Notes under the pieces: model-generated | Told to the model about the DNA's origin: nothing | Seen by the model: only the letters and a program-made list of their open reading frames with translations | Databases searched by the model: none | Shown here: positions 1 to 5,967 of the stretch, piece after piece | How positions within the stretch are numbered: the first letter of the stretch is position 1 | How the letters are laid out: each line of letters starts with the position of its first letter | Assembly (NCBI GenBank): GCA_900759575.1 | Contig: CAAEVU010000120.1 | Span: forward strand, 1 to 7,050 | From: Clostridia bacterium | Lineage (GTDB): Bacteria; Bacillota; Clostridia; Oscillospirales; Acutalibacteraceae | DNA length: 7,050 bases | Reading direction: 5' to 3' | Program-made: the position numbers and the translations under genes

Positions 1-781
1 CTATAATTGTATCCATAACAATGTAAAGTTGGCTTGCCGCTACCCCACCTGTTCCCTGAAGGTATTCCAACTTAAACAAGTCGCTATAACTCACAGTACA
101 GGTATAAGAAGTTCCTTCAACAGGCCATGAAACATTTTTCGTCCCCAACCGAACCTCATATGGATCACAGATTACTTCATAGTTAGAATTGCATTGACGA
201 CCCGAAAAATCCATAGCCATATTGAGAATTTTTACTTGACAATCCCGATTTTTTGTATACCTATATGTAAATCCAGCCGGATCAACAAAATATCTTTCGC
301 TAGGGAAATTTCCAATGACCTCAAAACTATAGTAGGCAGTAACATTAACTGTAATAGGTCCATTTCCCCAAAAATCGGCTTTTGGATCCCAAGTGATATT
401 TGTAGAAGCTCTTGAAAGAGGAGAAGCTACAGCGATTGGAGCGTCAATTTGTTCTCCTTCATCATTCATGATAATGAGGGAATCAGACACACAGTATGCC
501 CCTTCTTCTCGATTGACCTGCAACCCCATTAACCCATCTTCTGTTCCATCTTCAATGGATACCGCAACAATTTCATCGCCAGGCTGAACGTAAATTCCAT
601 TATCAAAGAGATAATCGGTCAATTCTTGTTCCGCATATCTGGCGTCCATAGTTGCAAGGACCTGGCAATTAGGAGTTCCAGTCACTTGAGTTGGAGGATA
701 TTCATCTGCAACAGCTGCGATATTAATCAGTCCAGTCAGAAGAGCAAATACAATTGTTAAGGACAAAACTTTCTTTTTCAT
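1..781 (-). CDS. Secreted protein of unknown function, six cysteines, C-terminus cut by window edge
   Basis: The frame is open from an ATG at 781-779 to the left edge, giving 260 residues with no stop, so the gene is partial at its 3' end. The N-terminus is a classic Sec signal peptide: KKK at residues 2-4, a hydrophobic core at about 5-21, and a likely signal peptidase I site after AVA (residues 23-25), before Asp26. No lipobox or second membrane segment is visible, so the mature protein is probably released or wall-associated. It carries six cysteines (39, 97, 181, 197, 205, 228), which could form disulfides outside the cell, and is rich in Thr, Val, Tyr and Trp, as in a beta-rich fold. The first part (26-120) is acidic. 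I do not recognise the family. The start is supported by a GGAGGTG site 7 nt upstream and by an in-frame TAA further upstream with no other start codon between. It lies about 800 bases beyond the ABC gene and probably has its own promoter. Confidence 0.85.
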   Translation of the reverse strand, partial: MKKKVLSLTIVFALLTGLINIAAVADEYPPTQVTGTPNCQVLATMDARYAEQELTDYLFDNGIYVQPGDEIVAVSIEDGTEDGLMGLQVNREEGAYCVSDSLIIMNDEGEQIDAPIAVASPLSRASTNITWDPKADFWGNGPITVNVTAYYSFEVIGNFPSERYFVDPAGFTYRYTKNRDCQVKILNMAMDFSGRQCNSNYEVICDPYEVRLGTKNVSWPVEGTSYTCTVSYSDLFKLEYLQGTGGVAASQLYIVMDTII

Positions 782-788
782 TACTTTA

Positions 789-795
789 CACCTCC
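789..795 (-). promoter_or_regulatory. Ribosome binding site of the secreted-protein gene
   Basis: The minus strand reads GGAGGTG here, 7 nt before the ATG at 781-779. It is a near-perfect Shine-Dalgarno sequence at good spacing, and it fixes the start of the signal-peptide protein. Confidence 0.85.
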
Positions 796-828
796 ATAAT
801 ATAGCAAATATATCAACTAGTCTACAGC

Positions 829-840
829 AACGATATCGTT
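829..840. repeat. 12-bp perfect palindrome AACGATATCGTT in the leader of the secreted-protein gene
   Basis: The sequence AACGATATCGTT is its own reverse complement. It lies about 48 nt upstream of the start of the secreted-protein gene and immediately after the stop codon of the tiny open frame at 840-854. Its position between the candidate promoter and the gene would suit an operator, but a 12-bp AT-rich palindrome can also arise by chance, and no known regulator site is recognised. Confidence 0.4.
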
Positions 841-867
841 CACTTTATGTACATTGGTATCGCCTCC
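840..867 (-). promoter_or_regulatory. Possible 4-codon leader ORF (M-Y-I-K-stop) with its own Shine-Dalgarno
   Basis: On the minus strand, GGAGG (863-867) is followed after 8 nt by ATG TAC ATA AAG TGA (854-840). Site and spacing are as good as those of real genes in this window, yet the frame holds only four codons. It lies upstream of the secreted-protein gene, in a different frame from it. It could be a minimal leader ORF affecting the downstream gene, a relic of a lost gene start, or chance. Nothing else in the sequence supports translation. Confidence 0.3.
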
Positions 868-943
868 GTTATTCGCTTATTTCTATAACTTAATTTTCGA
901 CTTTCGTTAGATGACAAAGCACTTTCGCAATTTCCATTTTCAC

Positions 944-972
944 ATATATCATAATTTCAGTATTAATTTCAA
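944..972 (-). promoter_or_regulatory. Candidate promoter for the secreted-protein gene
   Basis: The minus strand has TTGAAA at 972-967 (5 of 6 matches to the -35 consensus). It is followed after 17 nt by ATATAT (949-944), or after 18 nt by TATATG. The region is strongly AT-rich (about 32% GC in line 901-960) and lies about 160 bases upstream of the start codon, leaving a leader of roughly that length. The -10 match is poor, so this is a candidate only. Confidence 0.3.
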
Positions 973-1213
973 TTAACCAAGCGTCAAAAGACAAAATCAG
1001 GCCTTTCTTGGGCAAAAACAAAGCCTTGAGCAGTCCTCACACTTGAGTTTGAAGTTGCTCTTTTTTCGACACCTTACAACAGATCGAATATTCTGGTGTA
1101 TTCCCTCAATCACCGTGAAAAACTTGGATTTCACCCAGCTTTTTCATTTCAGTACGCTTTTGATGGGCGCAGACTGCACCTATCTTTCAAACAAGTACAC
1201 CAACAATTATTTC

Positions 1214-1228
1214 CTAATGCGGCATTAG
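1214..1228. repeat. 15-bp interrupted palindrome CTAATGC-G-GCATTAG
   Basis: Seven-base arms, CTAATGC (1214-1220) and GCATTAG (1222-1228), are perfect reverse complements around one central base. The geometry fits a dimeric repressor site, but it lies far from any gene start (about 430 nt upstream of the secreted-protein gene), so no role can be assigned. Confidence 0.4.
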
Positions 1229-1271
1229 TATCAATGAGCCAAATCCGCATATGACCTTAGACAAGCAACAC

Positions 1272-1294
1272 CGGCATCCGATTATGGAGTGCCG
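1272..1294. repeat. Hairpin-forming sequence, 8 bp with one bulge
   Basis: CGGCATCC (1272-1279) can pair with GGAGTGCCG (1286-1294), with one bulged G and a 6-base loop. Neither strand has a run of T directly after the stem, so it is not a canonical Rho-independent terminator. It lies about 290 nt beyond the end of the ABC gene and could be a decayed or non-canonical transcript end for that operon. Confidence 0.35.
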
Positions 1295-1332
1295 CCACTG
1301 ATTCATTGGGCTGGGTTTATTACAAAACTATA

Positions 1333-1395
1333 GTTATTCGAGAAGAATATGAAATGTCTCAAATATAGTGTGAATCTGCATTCTTATCGAATAAC
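1333..1395. repeat. Long inverted repeat, 16-bp arms with one mismatch, 31-nt spacer
   Basis: The arms are 1333-1348 (GTTATTCGAGAAGAAT) and 1380-1395 (ATTCTTATCGAATAAC). The reverse complement of the second matches the first at 15 of 16 positions. The spacer is 31 nt. The outer edge overlaps a further 10-bp palindrome, AACTATAGTT, at 1326-1335. It begins about 190 nt after the ABC operon's stop codon. Read on the minus strand, it would fold as a stem followed by TATAGTTTTG, which is only weakly T-rich. It may be a transcript-end structure, a double operator or ends of a small decayed element. The repeat itself is certain; the role is not. Confidence 0.6.
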
Positions 1396-1584
1396 GAAAC
1401 CTGGTTACCGCAGAAAATCGGGTATGGGATTCTTTTCCTGCGGCAGCGATTCTCTCATTGCCAGCCATTTGTGTATCGTGGAACAGGTGGAAAACAGCCA
1501 AATCTACAACATGGTACGGCAGAACAGCTACCCTGTGGAGTATGTGAAGATTTTGGGATATGGAAATTCTCTCACTCAATAATC

Positions 1585-3315
1585 CTATGTTTCCTCCCTC
1601 TGCTGGCTTTCATACAAAACCCGGAACCGGCTTCCAGGTTGTTCCAACAGTTGGTAGAATCTGCCCTCCTCCACCACGCAGCCATCCTCCATCACCAAAA
1701 TGCGGTGAGCGTTCTCGATGGTGGACAGGCGATGGGCCACGGTAACGGTGGTCCTGTCTGCGGAAACCCGGTCCAAGCACTGCTGGATTTCCCGCTCTGT
1801 TTGGGAGTCCAGGGCGGCGGTGGCCTCGTCTAGCAATAGGATAGGGGCGTCTTTCAACAGTGCCCGGGCAATAGCCACCCGCTGCCTCTGTCCCCCAGAG
1901 AGCTGCCCGCCTGCCTCCCCCACGGGCGTAGCATAGCCCTGGGGCATGTTCTGGATAAAGCTGTGAATACCCGCTTGCTTGGCAGCAGATTCCACCTCCT
2001 CCTGGGTGGCACCGGGGCGGCCCAGGGCGATGTTCTCCCCGATGGTGCCCTCAAAAAGGGTGCACTCCTGGGGCACATAGGCAAACAACGCCCGGATGTC
2101 TGATGGGCTCAGTGTCTCCTCTGCCACACCAAAATAGCGCAGCTCCCCGGATTGAGGGCGGTAAAAGGCCTCAATCACTTTGATAAGGGTGGACTTCCCG
2201 CCGCCGGAGCCCCCTACAATGGCCAGGTGCTCTCCACGGCGCACAGTAAGGCTTACATGGTCTAGGACAGGCTTCTCCCTGTAGGAGAAGGAGACGTCCC
2301 GTAGCTCGACCGCCGCCTCCCCCTGGGCGGGAAGCACCCGCTGGGGGACTGTGACTTCCACAGGCTGGGAGAGCAGGTGAAAGACCCGCTCCATGCCCAC
2401 CAGGTTGGGCTGTATTAATAGCAGGAAGGTGCTCAATCGATAGACGGAATCGGCCATCATGCCCATAAGGGTGGCGTTGAACACCGCCTGGCCCAAGGAT
2501 ACCTTGTCCCCGGCCAGCAGCACGCCCAGCAGGAACCCCACTGCCTGGCCGGATTGGGAAAAGAAATCCACCACGCCGTAGGTGATGCCGATCACCGTGC
2601 GGTACTTCATCCGCTTTTCCCGGATACATTCGCAGATGCGGCGGTAGCGCTCCCCCAGCACTGAGCCCAAGGTGAACACCCGCACAATGGGGATGCCCCG
2701 GATGGCCTCCATTAAAAAGCTGGCGGAGCGCACCACCTCCGTTTTGGCGTCCGCTTCCAGGCTTTTGGCATAAGGGTTCAGCCACAGGGAGAGGGCCAGG
2801 TTGATGGCGCCATAGGCCACTCCCGCCAGGGCGATGCGCCAGTCATGCACCAACAGCAGCACCAGCGTAACGGTAAACACCACCACAAACCGGATAAGCT
2901 GCTGCATCGAGAACGAGGCGAACACCTCGGTAGTGCGATTCACATCGTCGGTAAGGCGGGTGAGGAAATCCCCAGCCTTGAACTTGCTTTGCTCCTCCAC
3001 AGGCATGGACAAGATGTGCCGGAACAGCTTTTTGCGCAGGTGGGCGCTGCCTTGGGCGGCGGCAGTGGCCTGCAAATAGCGCCCCGCCACCACAGGCGGC
3101 ACCAGCAGCAAAAAGACCGTCAGCATCCCCAGCAACGTGTACACCACGTTGCCCTGACGCTCCCCGGTGACAACGTCGATGAGCATCTGGTTGATGGTGG
3201 GGGTGGCAAAGAGCAGTGCCAGCTCGCAGGCGCCCAAGGCCACGCCCAACAAGTATCGGCTCCTGGCCTCCCCTAGGAATTGAAAGCTTCTGGAAAAAAG
3301 CCGGATGACCTTCAT
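1585..3315 (-). CDS. ABC exporter half-transporter (membrane domain fused to ATPase), second subunit
   Basis: This is a 576-residue type IV (ABCB-like) half-exporter of usual family length. About six membrane segments lie in residues 20-300 and the ATPase in about 335-570. Motifs are intact: A-loop Tyr345, Walker A GGSGGGKST (368-376), Q-loop Gln416, signature LSGGQ (472-476), Walker B ILLLDE (492-497) with catalytic Glu497, and H-loop His528. It would pump a substrate out through the cytoplasmic membrane using ATP. I chose the ATG at 3315-3313, not the one at 3354. The former overlaps the stop of the preceding gene as ATGA, follows a purine-rich AGGAGAGG stretch, and gives motif numbering identical to its partner. 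The longer start would add 13 Gly/Arg/Pro-rich residues lying wholly inside the upstream gene. The tight coupling suggests a heterodimer with the 3312-5051 product. Substrate unknown; the coupled glycosyltransferase hints at a glycosylated molecule. Confidence 0.93.
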   Translation of the reverse strand: MKVIRLFSRSFQFLGEARSRYLLGVALGACELALLFATPTINQMLIDVVTGERQGNVVYTLLGMLTVFLLLVPPVVAGRYLQATAAAQGSAHLRKKLFRHILSMPVEEQSKFKAGDFLTRLTDDVNRTTEVFASFSMQQLIRFVVVFTVTLVLLLVHDWRIALAGVAYGAINLALSLWLNPYAKSLEADAKTEVVRSASFLMEAIRGIPIVRVFTLGSVLGERYRRICECIREKRMKYRTVIGITYGVVDFFSQSGQAVGFLLGVLLAGDKVSLGQAVFNATLMGMMADSVYRLSTFLLLIQPNLVGMERVFHLLSQPVEVTVPQRVLPAQGEAAVELRDVSFSYREKPVLDHVSLTVRRGEHLAIVGGSGGGKSTLIKVIEAFYRPQSGELRYFGVAEETLSPSDIRALFAYVPQECTLFEGTIGENIALGRPGATQEEVESAAKQAGIHSFIQNMPQGYATPVGEAGGQLSGGQRQRVAIARALLKDAPILLLDEATAALDSQTEREIQQCLDRVSADRTTVTVAHRLSTIENAHRILVMEDGCVVEEGRFYQLLEQPGSRFRVLYESQQREET

Positions 3316-5051
3316 GACCCCGCCCCCTCTCCTGCCAGGCCCTGGAGCCTGCACATCCTATAGTAGCGGCCCCGCTTCGCCAGCAGTTCCCTGGGCGGGC
3401 CCTCCTCCAGGACACGGCCCTGCTCCAGCACGTAGACGTAGTGGGCTTTCTGCACCGTGGTGAGCCGGTGGGCCACAATCACCGCGGAACGGCCCGCCAG
3501 CAGCTTGTCCAGGGTGGCTTGGACTTCCTTTTCCGTTTGGGTGTCCAAAGCTGAGGTAGCCTCGTCTAAAAGCACCAGAGGCGCCTCCTTCACCAAAGCA
3601 CGAGCAATACACAGCCGCTGCTTCTGGCCGCCGGAAAGGGCCGCCCCGCCCTCTCCGATGGGATGGTCCATACCGTCGGGAAACTGAGACACAAGGTCCC
3701 ACAGCTCCACGGCTTCCAACGCGGCGCGGCACTCCTCCCGGGTGAGGCCCGGCTTGCCATAGGCCACGTTCTCATAGACGCTTCCGTCAAACAAGGTGGA
3801 GTTCTGGGTGACAAGGGCGATGTGATGGCGCAACGCCTCTCCTTGCCAATCCTTGGCCTCCACGCCAAAAAGCCGCAGGCTGCCCGCCTGGGGCAGATAG
3901 AACCGGCACAGCATCCGCAGCAAGGTAGATTTTCCACAGCCGCTTTCCCCAACTATCGCCACCTGCTGCCCTTGGGCGATACGCAAGGTGATATCCTGGA
4001 GGACCCGGTTCTGGCCGTCGTAGGAGAACGCCAACTCCTGAGCCTGGCAGGGCAGGGAAGAAGCCGGGCGGGTGACAGGGCCGTCCGCCTCGTCGGGGAC
4101 ATCCATCACCTCAAAGTAGCGCTGGGCGGTGGCAGTGGCCCGGCGCACTTGGCTGATCATGTAGTCCAGCTGGCCAAAGGGCTCGGTGATGTAGTTGCTC
4201 AGCGCCAAGAAAGCCACCAAGGTGCCCACAGACACCGCGCCCCTTGTCACCAACACGGAGCCCAGCAGAAACAGGGCCATGGTTTGGAGAACGTTGGCGG
4301 CATACTTCACCCCGGTGAGCTTCTGGGTGATTTTTTCAGACTGCACCTTCTGCTGGGTGGCGCTGTCCACAGCAGCGTCAAACCGCCGGGCCAGCTCCTC
4401 TTCCGCACCAAAGGCTTTGACAGTGAGCGCCCCCTGGATGGCCTCGGCGGCCACGCTCATGGCGGCGCCGGTGCTGTCCAAAGAACCCTTCGTCTTGGCC
4501 TGGATGGGCGCGCTGACGCGTTTTACAATCCACAGGGACAAGGGAAGCACCACCAGGTATGCCAAGGACATCTGCCAACTGAGGAATAGGCAGCCCACCA
4601 GCGCCACCACCCCTTGGAAAATAAGTCGAGAGAAGTTGCTCACATGACCGGCGGTAAAGTTGTTCAGCACGTCGATGTCGCTGTTGAGCCGAGTGGCCGT
4701 GTCACCGGTTCGAAAATCCAGCTCCAAGGTGGCGGCGTCGCCGGTAGTAAGCTTGCGGAAAGCCTTCATCCGCACATCGCGGAACATGGTTTCTGTCACC
4801 CGGCCGATGATGTGGTAATGTATCGCTGTGCGGGCACAATCCACAAGGATCACAAGGGCCATGGCTCCGGCAGCCATAAGCATAGGAGAAATTTCCCCCG
4901 CCACACCAAAGTCTACTGCCTGGCCCCACAACGTGGAGACCGCCAGCTTCAATCCCCCTGCCAGTAGGGAGATAAGCAGAACAAGCGCCAAGCCGGGGAT
5001 GTATCGACGGTTTTCCAGATACAGACGGAAAAGGGGTTGCCGTACCTTCAT
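3312..5051 (-). CDS. ABC exporter half-transporter (membrane domain fused to ATPase), first subunit
   Basis: This is a 579-residue half-exporter of the same type IV family as the next gene. Hydrophobic segments lie at about residues 17-39, 57-79, 140-180 and 250-290. The ATPase follows from about 335: A-loop Tyr344, Walker A GESGCGKST (368-376), Gln416, signature LSGGQ (472-476), Walker B LVLLDE (492-497) with Glu497, and His528. All catalytic positions are canonical. It should sit in the cytoplasmic membrane and export a substrate, most likely paired with the 1585-3315 product. The start ATG (5051-5049) overlaps the TGA of the glycosyltransferase gene as ATGA. It has AGGAG (5060-5064) 8 nt upstream, a strong sign of coupled translation. 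The family covers lipid, peptide and drug exporters. There is no N-terminal C39 peptidase domain of the kind that trims double-glycine leaders, so a self-processing bacteriocin exporter is ruled out, but a non-processing peptide exporter is not. Confidence 0.94.
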   Translation of the reverse strand: MKVRQPLFRLYLENRRYIPGLALVLLISLLAGGLKLAVSTLWGQAVDFGVAGEISPMLMAAGAMALVILVDCARTAIHYHIIGRVTETMFRDVRMKAFRKLTTGDAATLELDFRTGDTATRLNSDIDVLNNFTAGHVSNFSRLIFQGVVALVGCLFLSWQMSLAYLVVLPLSLWIVKRVSAPIQAKTKGSLDSTGAAMSVAAEAIQGALTVKAFGAEEELARRFDAAVDSATQQKVQSEKITQKLTGVKYAANVLQTMALFLLGSVLVTRGAVSVGTLVAFLALSNYITEPFGQLDYMISQVRRATATAQRYFEVMDVPDEADGPVTRPASSLPCQAQELAFSYDGQNRVLQDITLRIAQGQQVAIVGESGCGKSTLLRMLCRFYLPQAGSLRLFGVEAKDWQGEALRHHIALVTQNSTLFDGSVYENVAYGKPGLTREECRAALEAVELWDLVSQFPDGMDHPIGEGGAALSGGQKQRLCIARALVKEAPLVLLDEATSALDTQTEKEVQATLDKLLAGRSAVIVAHRLTTVQKAHYVYVLEQGRVLEEGPPRELLAKRGRYYRMCRLQGLAGEGAGS

Positions 5052-5938
5052 TGACCGATCTCCTCTGCCAGCTCAGGGTGGTTGGCTACCCACCCGCCCT
5101 TGGTAAGCCACAGCTGCACCAGCTTATCCTGAGGATATTTTTTCCTCAGGTATTCCTTATTTTTTAACCACCCAGCCCGGAACTGGGGGTCGTTGTGTAG
5201 CTTATCATAACTGCGCACTTTGGCTGGGTAGTGGATAGCCACAGCCTTGCGGGCCAGCACATACTTTGCCCCGTGGTAGAAAAGCTGGATGCCAAAGTCG
5301 TTGTCCTCGCAGCCCCAGGTGGTAAAGTATTCGTCAAAGTAGATGCCGTTCTCCCGCAGGAACACCGTGGGCACAGCAAAGTGGAGGCTCCACAACACAG
5401 TGTAAGGGGCAGGCCAGGCAGAAAGGTCGTCCCCCATGCCCTGGTAGGTGCGCTCCCGGCCATCTATCATGCTGCGCTCCACCATACGGGCGGCAGCCTT
5501 GTCCGGGGAGTGAGTGTCGATAATGCGCCGCATCTCCTCCAGGTCAGAGGTGGTGTCGTTGCCCAAGATATAACCGATAACACACAACCTTTCCCCGTGC
5601 TCCTGGTACAGTCGGTAATGTTCACCGAGGCACCCGCTGGTGACAATGACGCCGCAGTCCAGAAAGACGCACAGCTCCCCCTGGGCTGCCCGGATGCCCA
5701 TGTTCCGGGCGGTGCCGGGGCGGAAGCCCTGATCCTCCTGCCAAAAATACCGGACGGCAAAAGAGTCTGAATACTCTTCCGCCACAGACTGCATGTTCAG
5801 GTGGGAGCCGTCGTCGCAGACCAACACCTCCAAGTTCTCCAAGGGGAAATCCTGGCGTGCAATGGAGCCTAGCGTCAATCGCAGCTCCTCTGGATTGTTG
5901 TACACTGGGATGATAATGGAAAGCTTTTTCGTTGTCAC
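5048..5938 (-). CDS. Family 2 glycosyltransferase with C-terminal galactosyltransferase-like motif
   Basis: This 296-residue GT-A enzyme should transfer a sugar from a nucleotide-sugar donor; no membrane segment is evident, so it is cytoplasmic. Visible motifs: the N-terminal strand SIIIPVYNN (7-15), CDDGS (41-45) for nucleotide binding, DQGFRPGTARN (69-79), FLDCG (92-96) where the metal-binding DXD normally lies, and WGCEDND (208-214), the acceptor/catalytic motif shared with the Glyco_transf_7C galactosyltransferase-type domain. The DXD position reads DCG, with no second Asp, which is unusual. The start is GTG at 5938-5936. An in-frame stop lies shortly upstream with no ATG between. AAAGGAT (5951-5957) is a slightly distant ribosome site. 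The 29-nt gap to the phosphatase suggests co-transcription, and its stop overlaps the first ABC gene. GC content rises sharply on entering this gene. It could glycosylate a lipid, an oligosaccharide or a peptide; the family call is firm and the acceptor unknown. Confidence 0.92.
   Translation of the reverse strand: MTTKKLSIIIPVYNNPEELRLTLGSIARQDFPLENLEVLVCDDGSHLNMQSVAEEYSDSFAVRYFWQEDQGFRPGTARNMGIRAAQGELCVFLDCGVIVTSGCLGEHYRLYQEHGERLCVIGYILGNDTTSDLEEMRRIIDTHSPDKAAARMVERSMIDGRERTYQGMGDDLSAWPAPYTVLWSLHFAVPTVFLRENGIYFDEYFTTWGCEDNDFGIQLFYHGAKYVLARKAVAIHYPAKVRSYDKLHNDPQFRAGWLKNKEYLRKKYPQDKLVQLWLTKGGWVANHPELAEEIGQ
5060..5064 (-). promoter_or_regulatory. Ribosome binding site of the first ABC gene, inside the glycosyltransferase 3' end
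   Basis: The minus strand reads AGAGGAG here, with its AGGAG core 8 nt before the ATG at 5051-5049. It lies within the last codons of the upstream glycosyltransferase and supports the ATGA-overlap start. Confidence 0.75.
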
Positions 5939-5967
5939 AATTAATAGGCCATCCTTTCATAAAATGA

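Larger units (their letters stand above)
782..1584. other. About 800-bp region without a convincing gene, containing several inverted repeats
   Basis: This stretch separates the stop of the second ABC gene (1585) from the secreted-protein gene (start 781). Its left part (782-980) holds the leader and candidate promoter of the secreted-protein gene. The rest contains a 15-bp palindrome (1214-1228), a GC-richer hairpin (1272-1294) and a long inverted repeat (1333-1395). Open frames of up to about 80 codons exist at 1349-1582 on the plus strand and 1334-1579 on the minus strand. They overlap each other, lack good ribosome binding sites, and their products resemble nothing I know. No RNA gene or recognisable insertion sequence is seen. 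It may include worn-down remnants of a lost gene. Confidence 0.6.

Noticed and set aside
194..587. Plus-strand frames of 64-73 codons opposite the secreted-protein gene
   Set aside because: The minus strand has a 260-codon frame with signal peptide and strong Shine-Dalgarno over the whole region; these are shadows.
1000..1028. Possible terminator AGGCCTTT...AAAGCCT
   Set aside because: The stem needs a bulge and has a 13-base loop; the following T run on the minus strand is interrupted, so it is too weak to call.
2171..2785. 204-codon minus-strand frame inside the second ABC gene, shifted frame
   Set aside because: Low-complexity Gly/Pro/Arg product typical of a shifted GC-rich frame; the true frame has intact Walker and signature motifs.
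3316..3354. Longer start for the second ABC gene, adding 13 residues
   Set aside because: The extension is Gly/Pro/Arg-rich, lies fully inside the upstream gene, and ignores the ATGA overlap; the start at 3315 gives the usual family N-terminus.
3663..4589. 308-codon open frame on the plus strand opposite the first ABC gene
   Set aside because: It is a shadow of a GC-rich gene: the minus-strand frame has all ABC motifs, while this product is His/Gly/Gln-rich without any family features.
5231..5770. 179-codon open frame on the plus strand opposite the GT2 gene
   Set aside because: It is antisense to a clear glycosyltransferase and has no ribosome site or recognisable motif.
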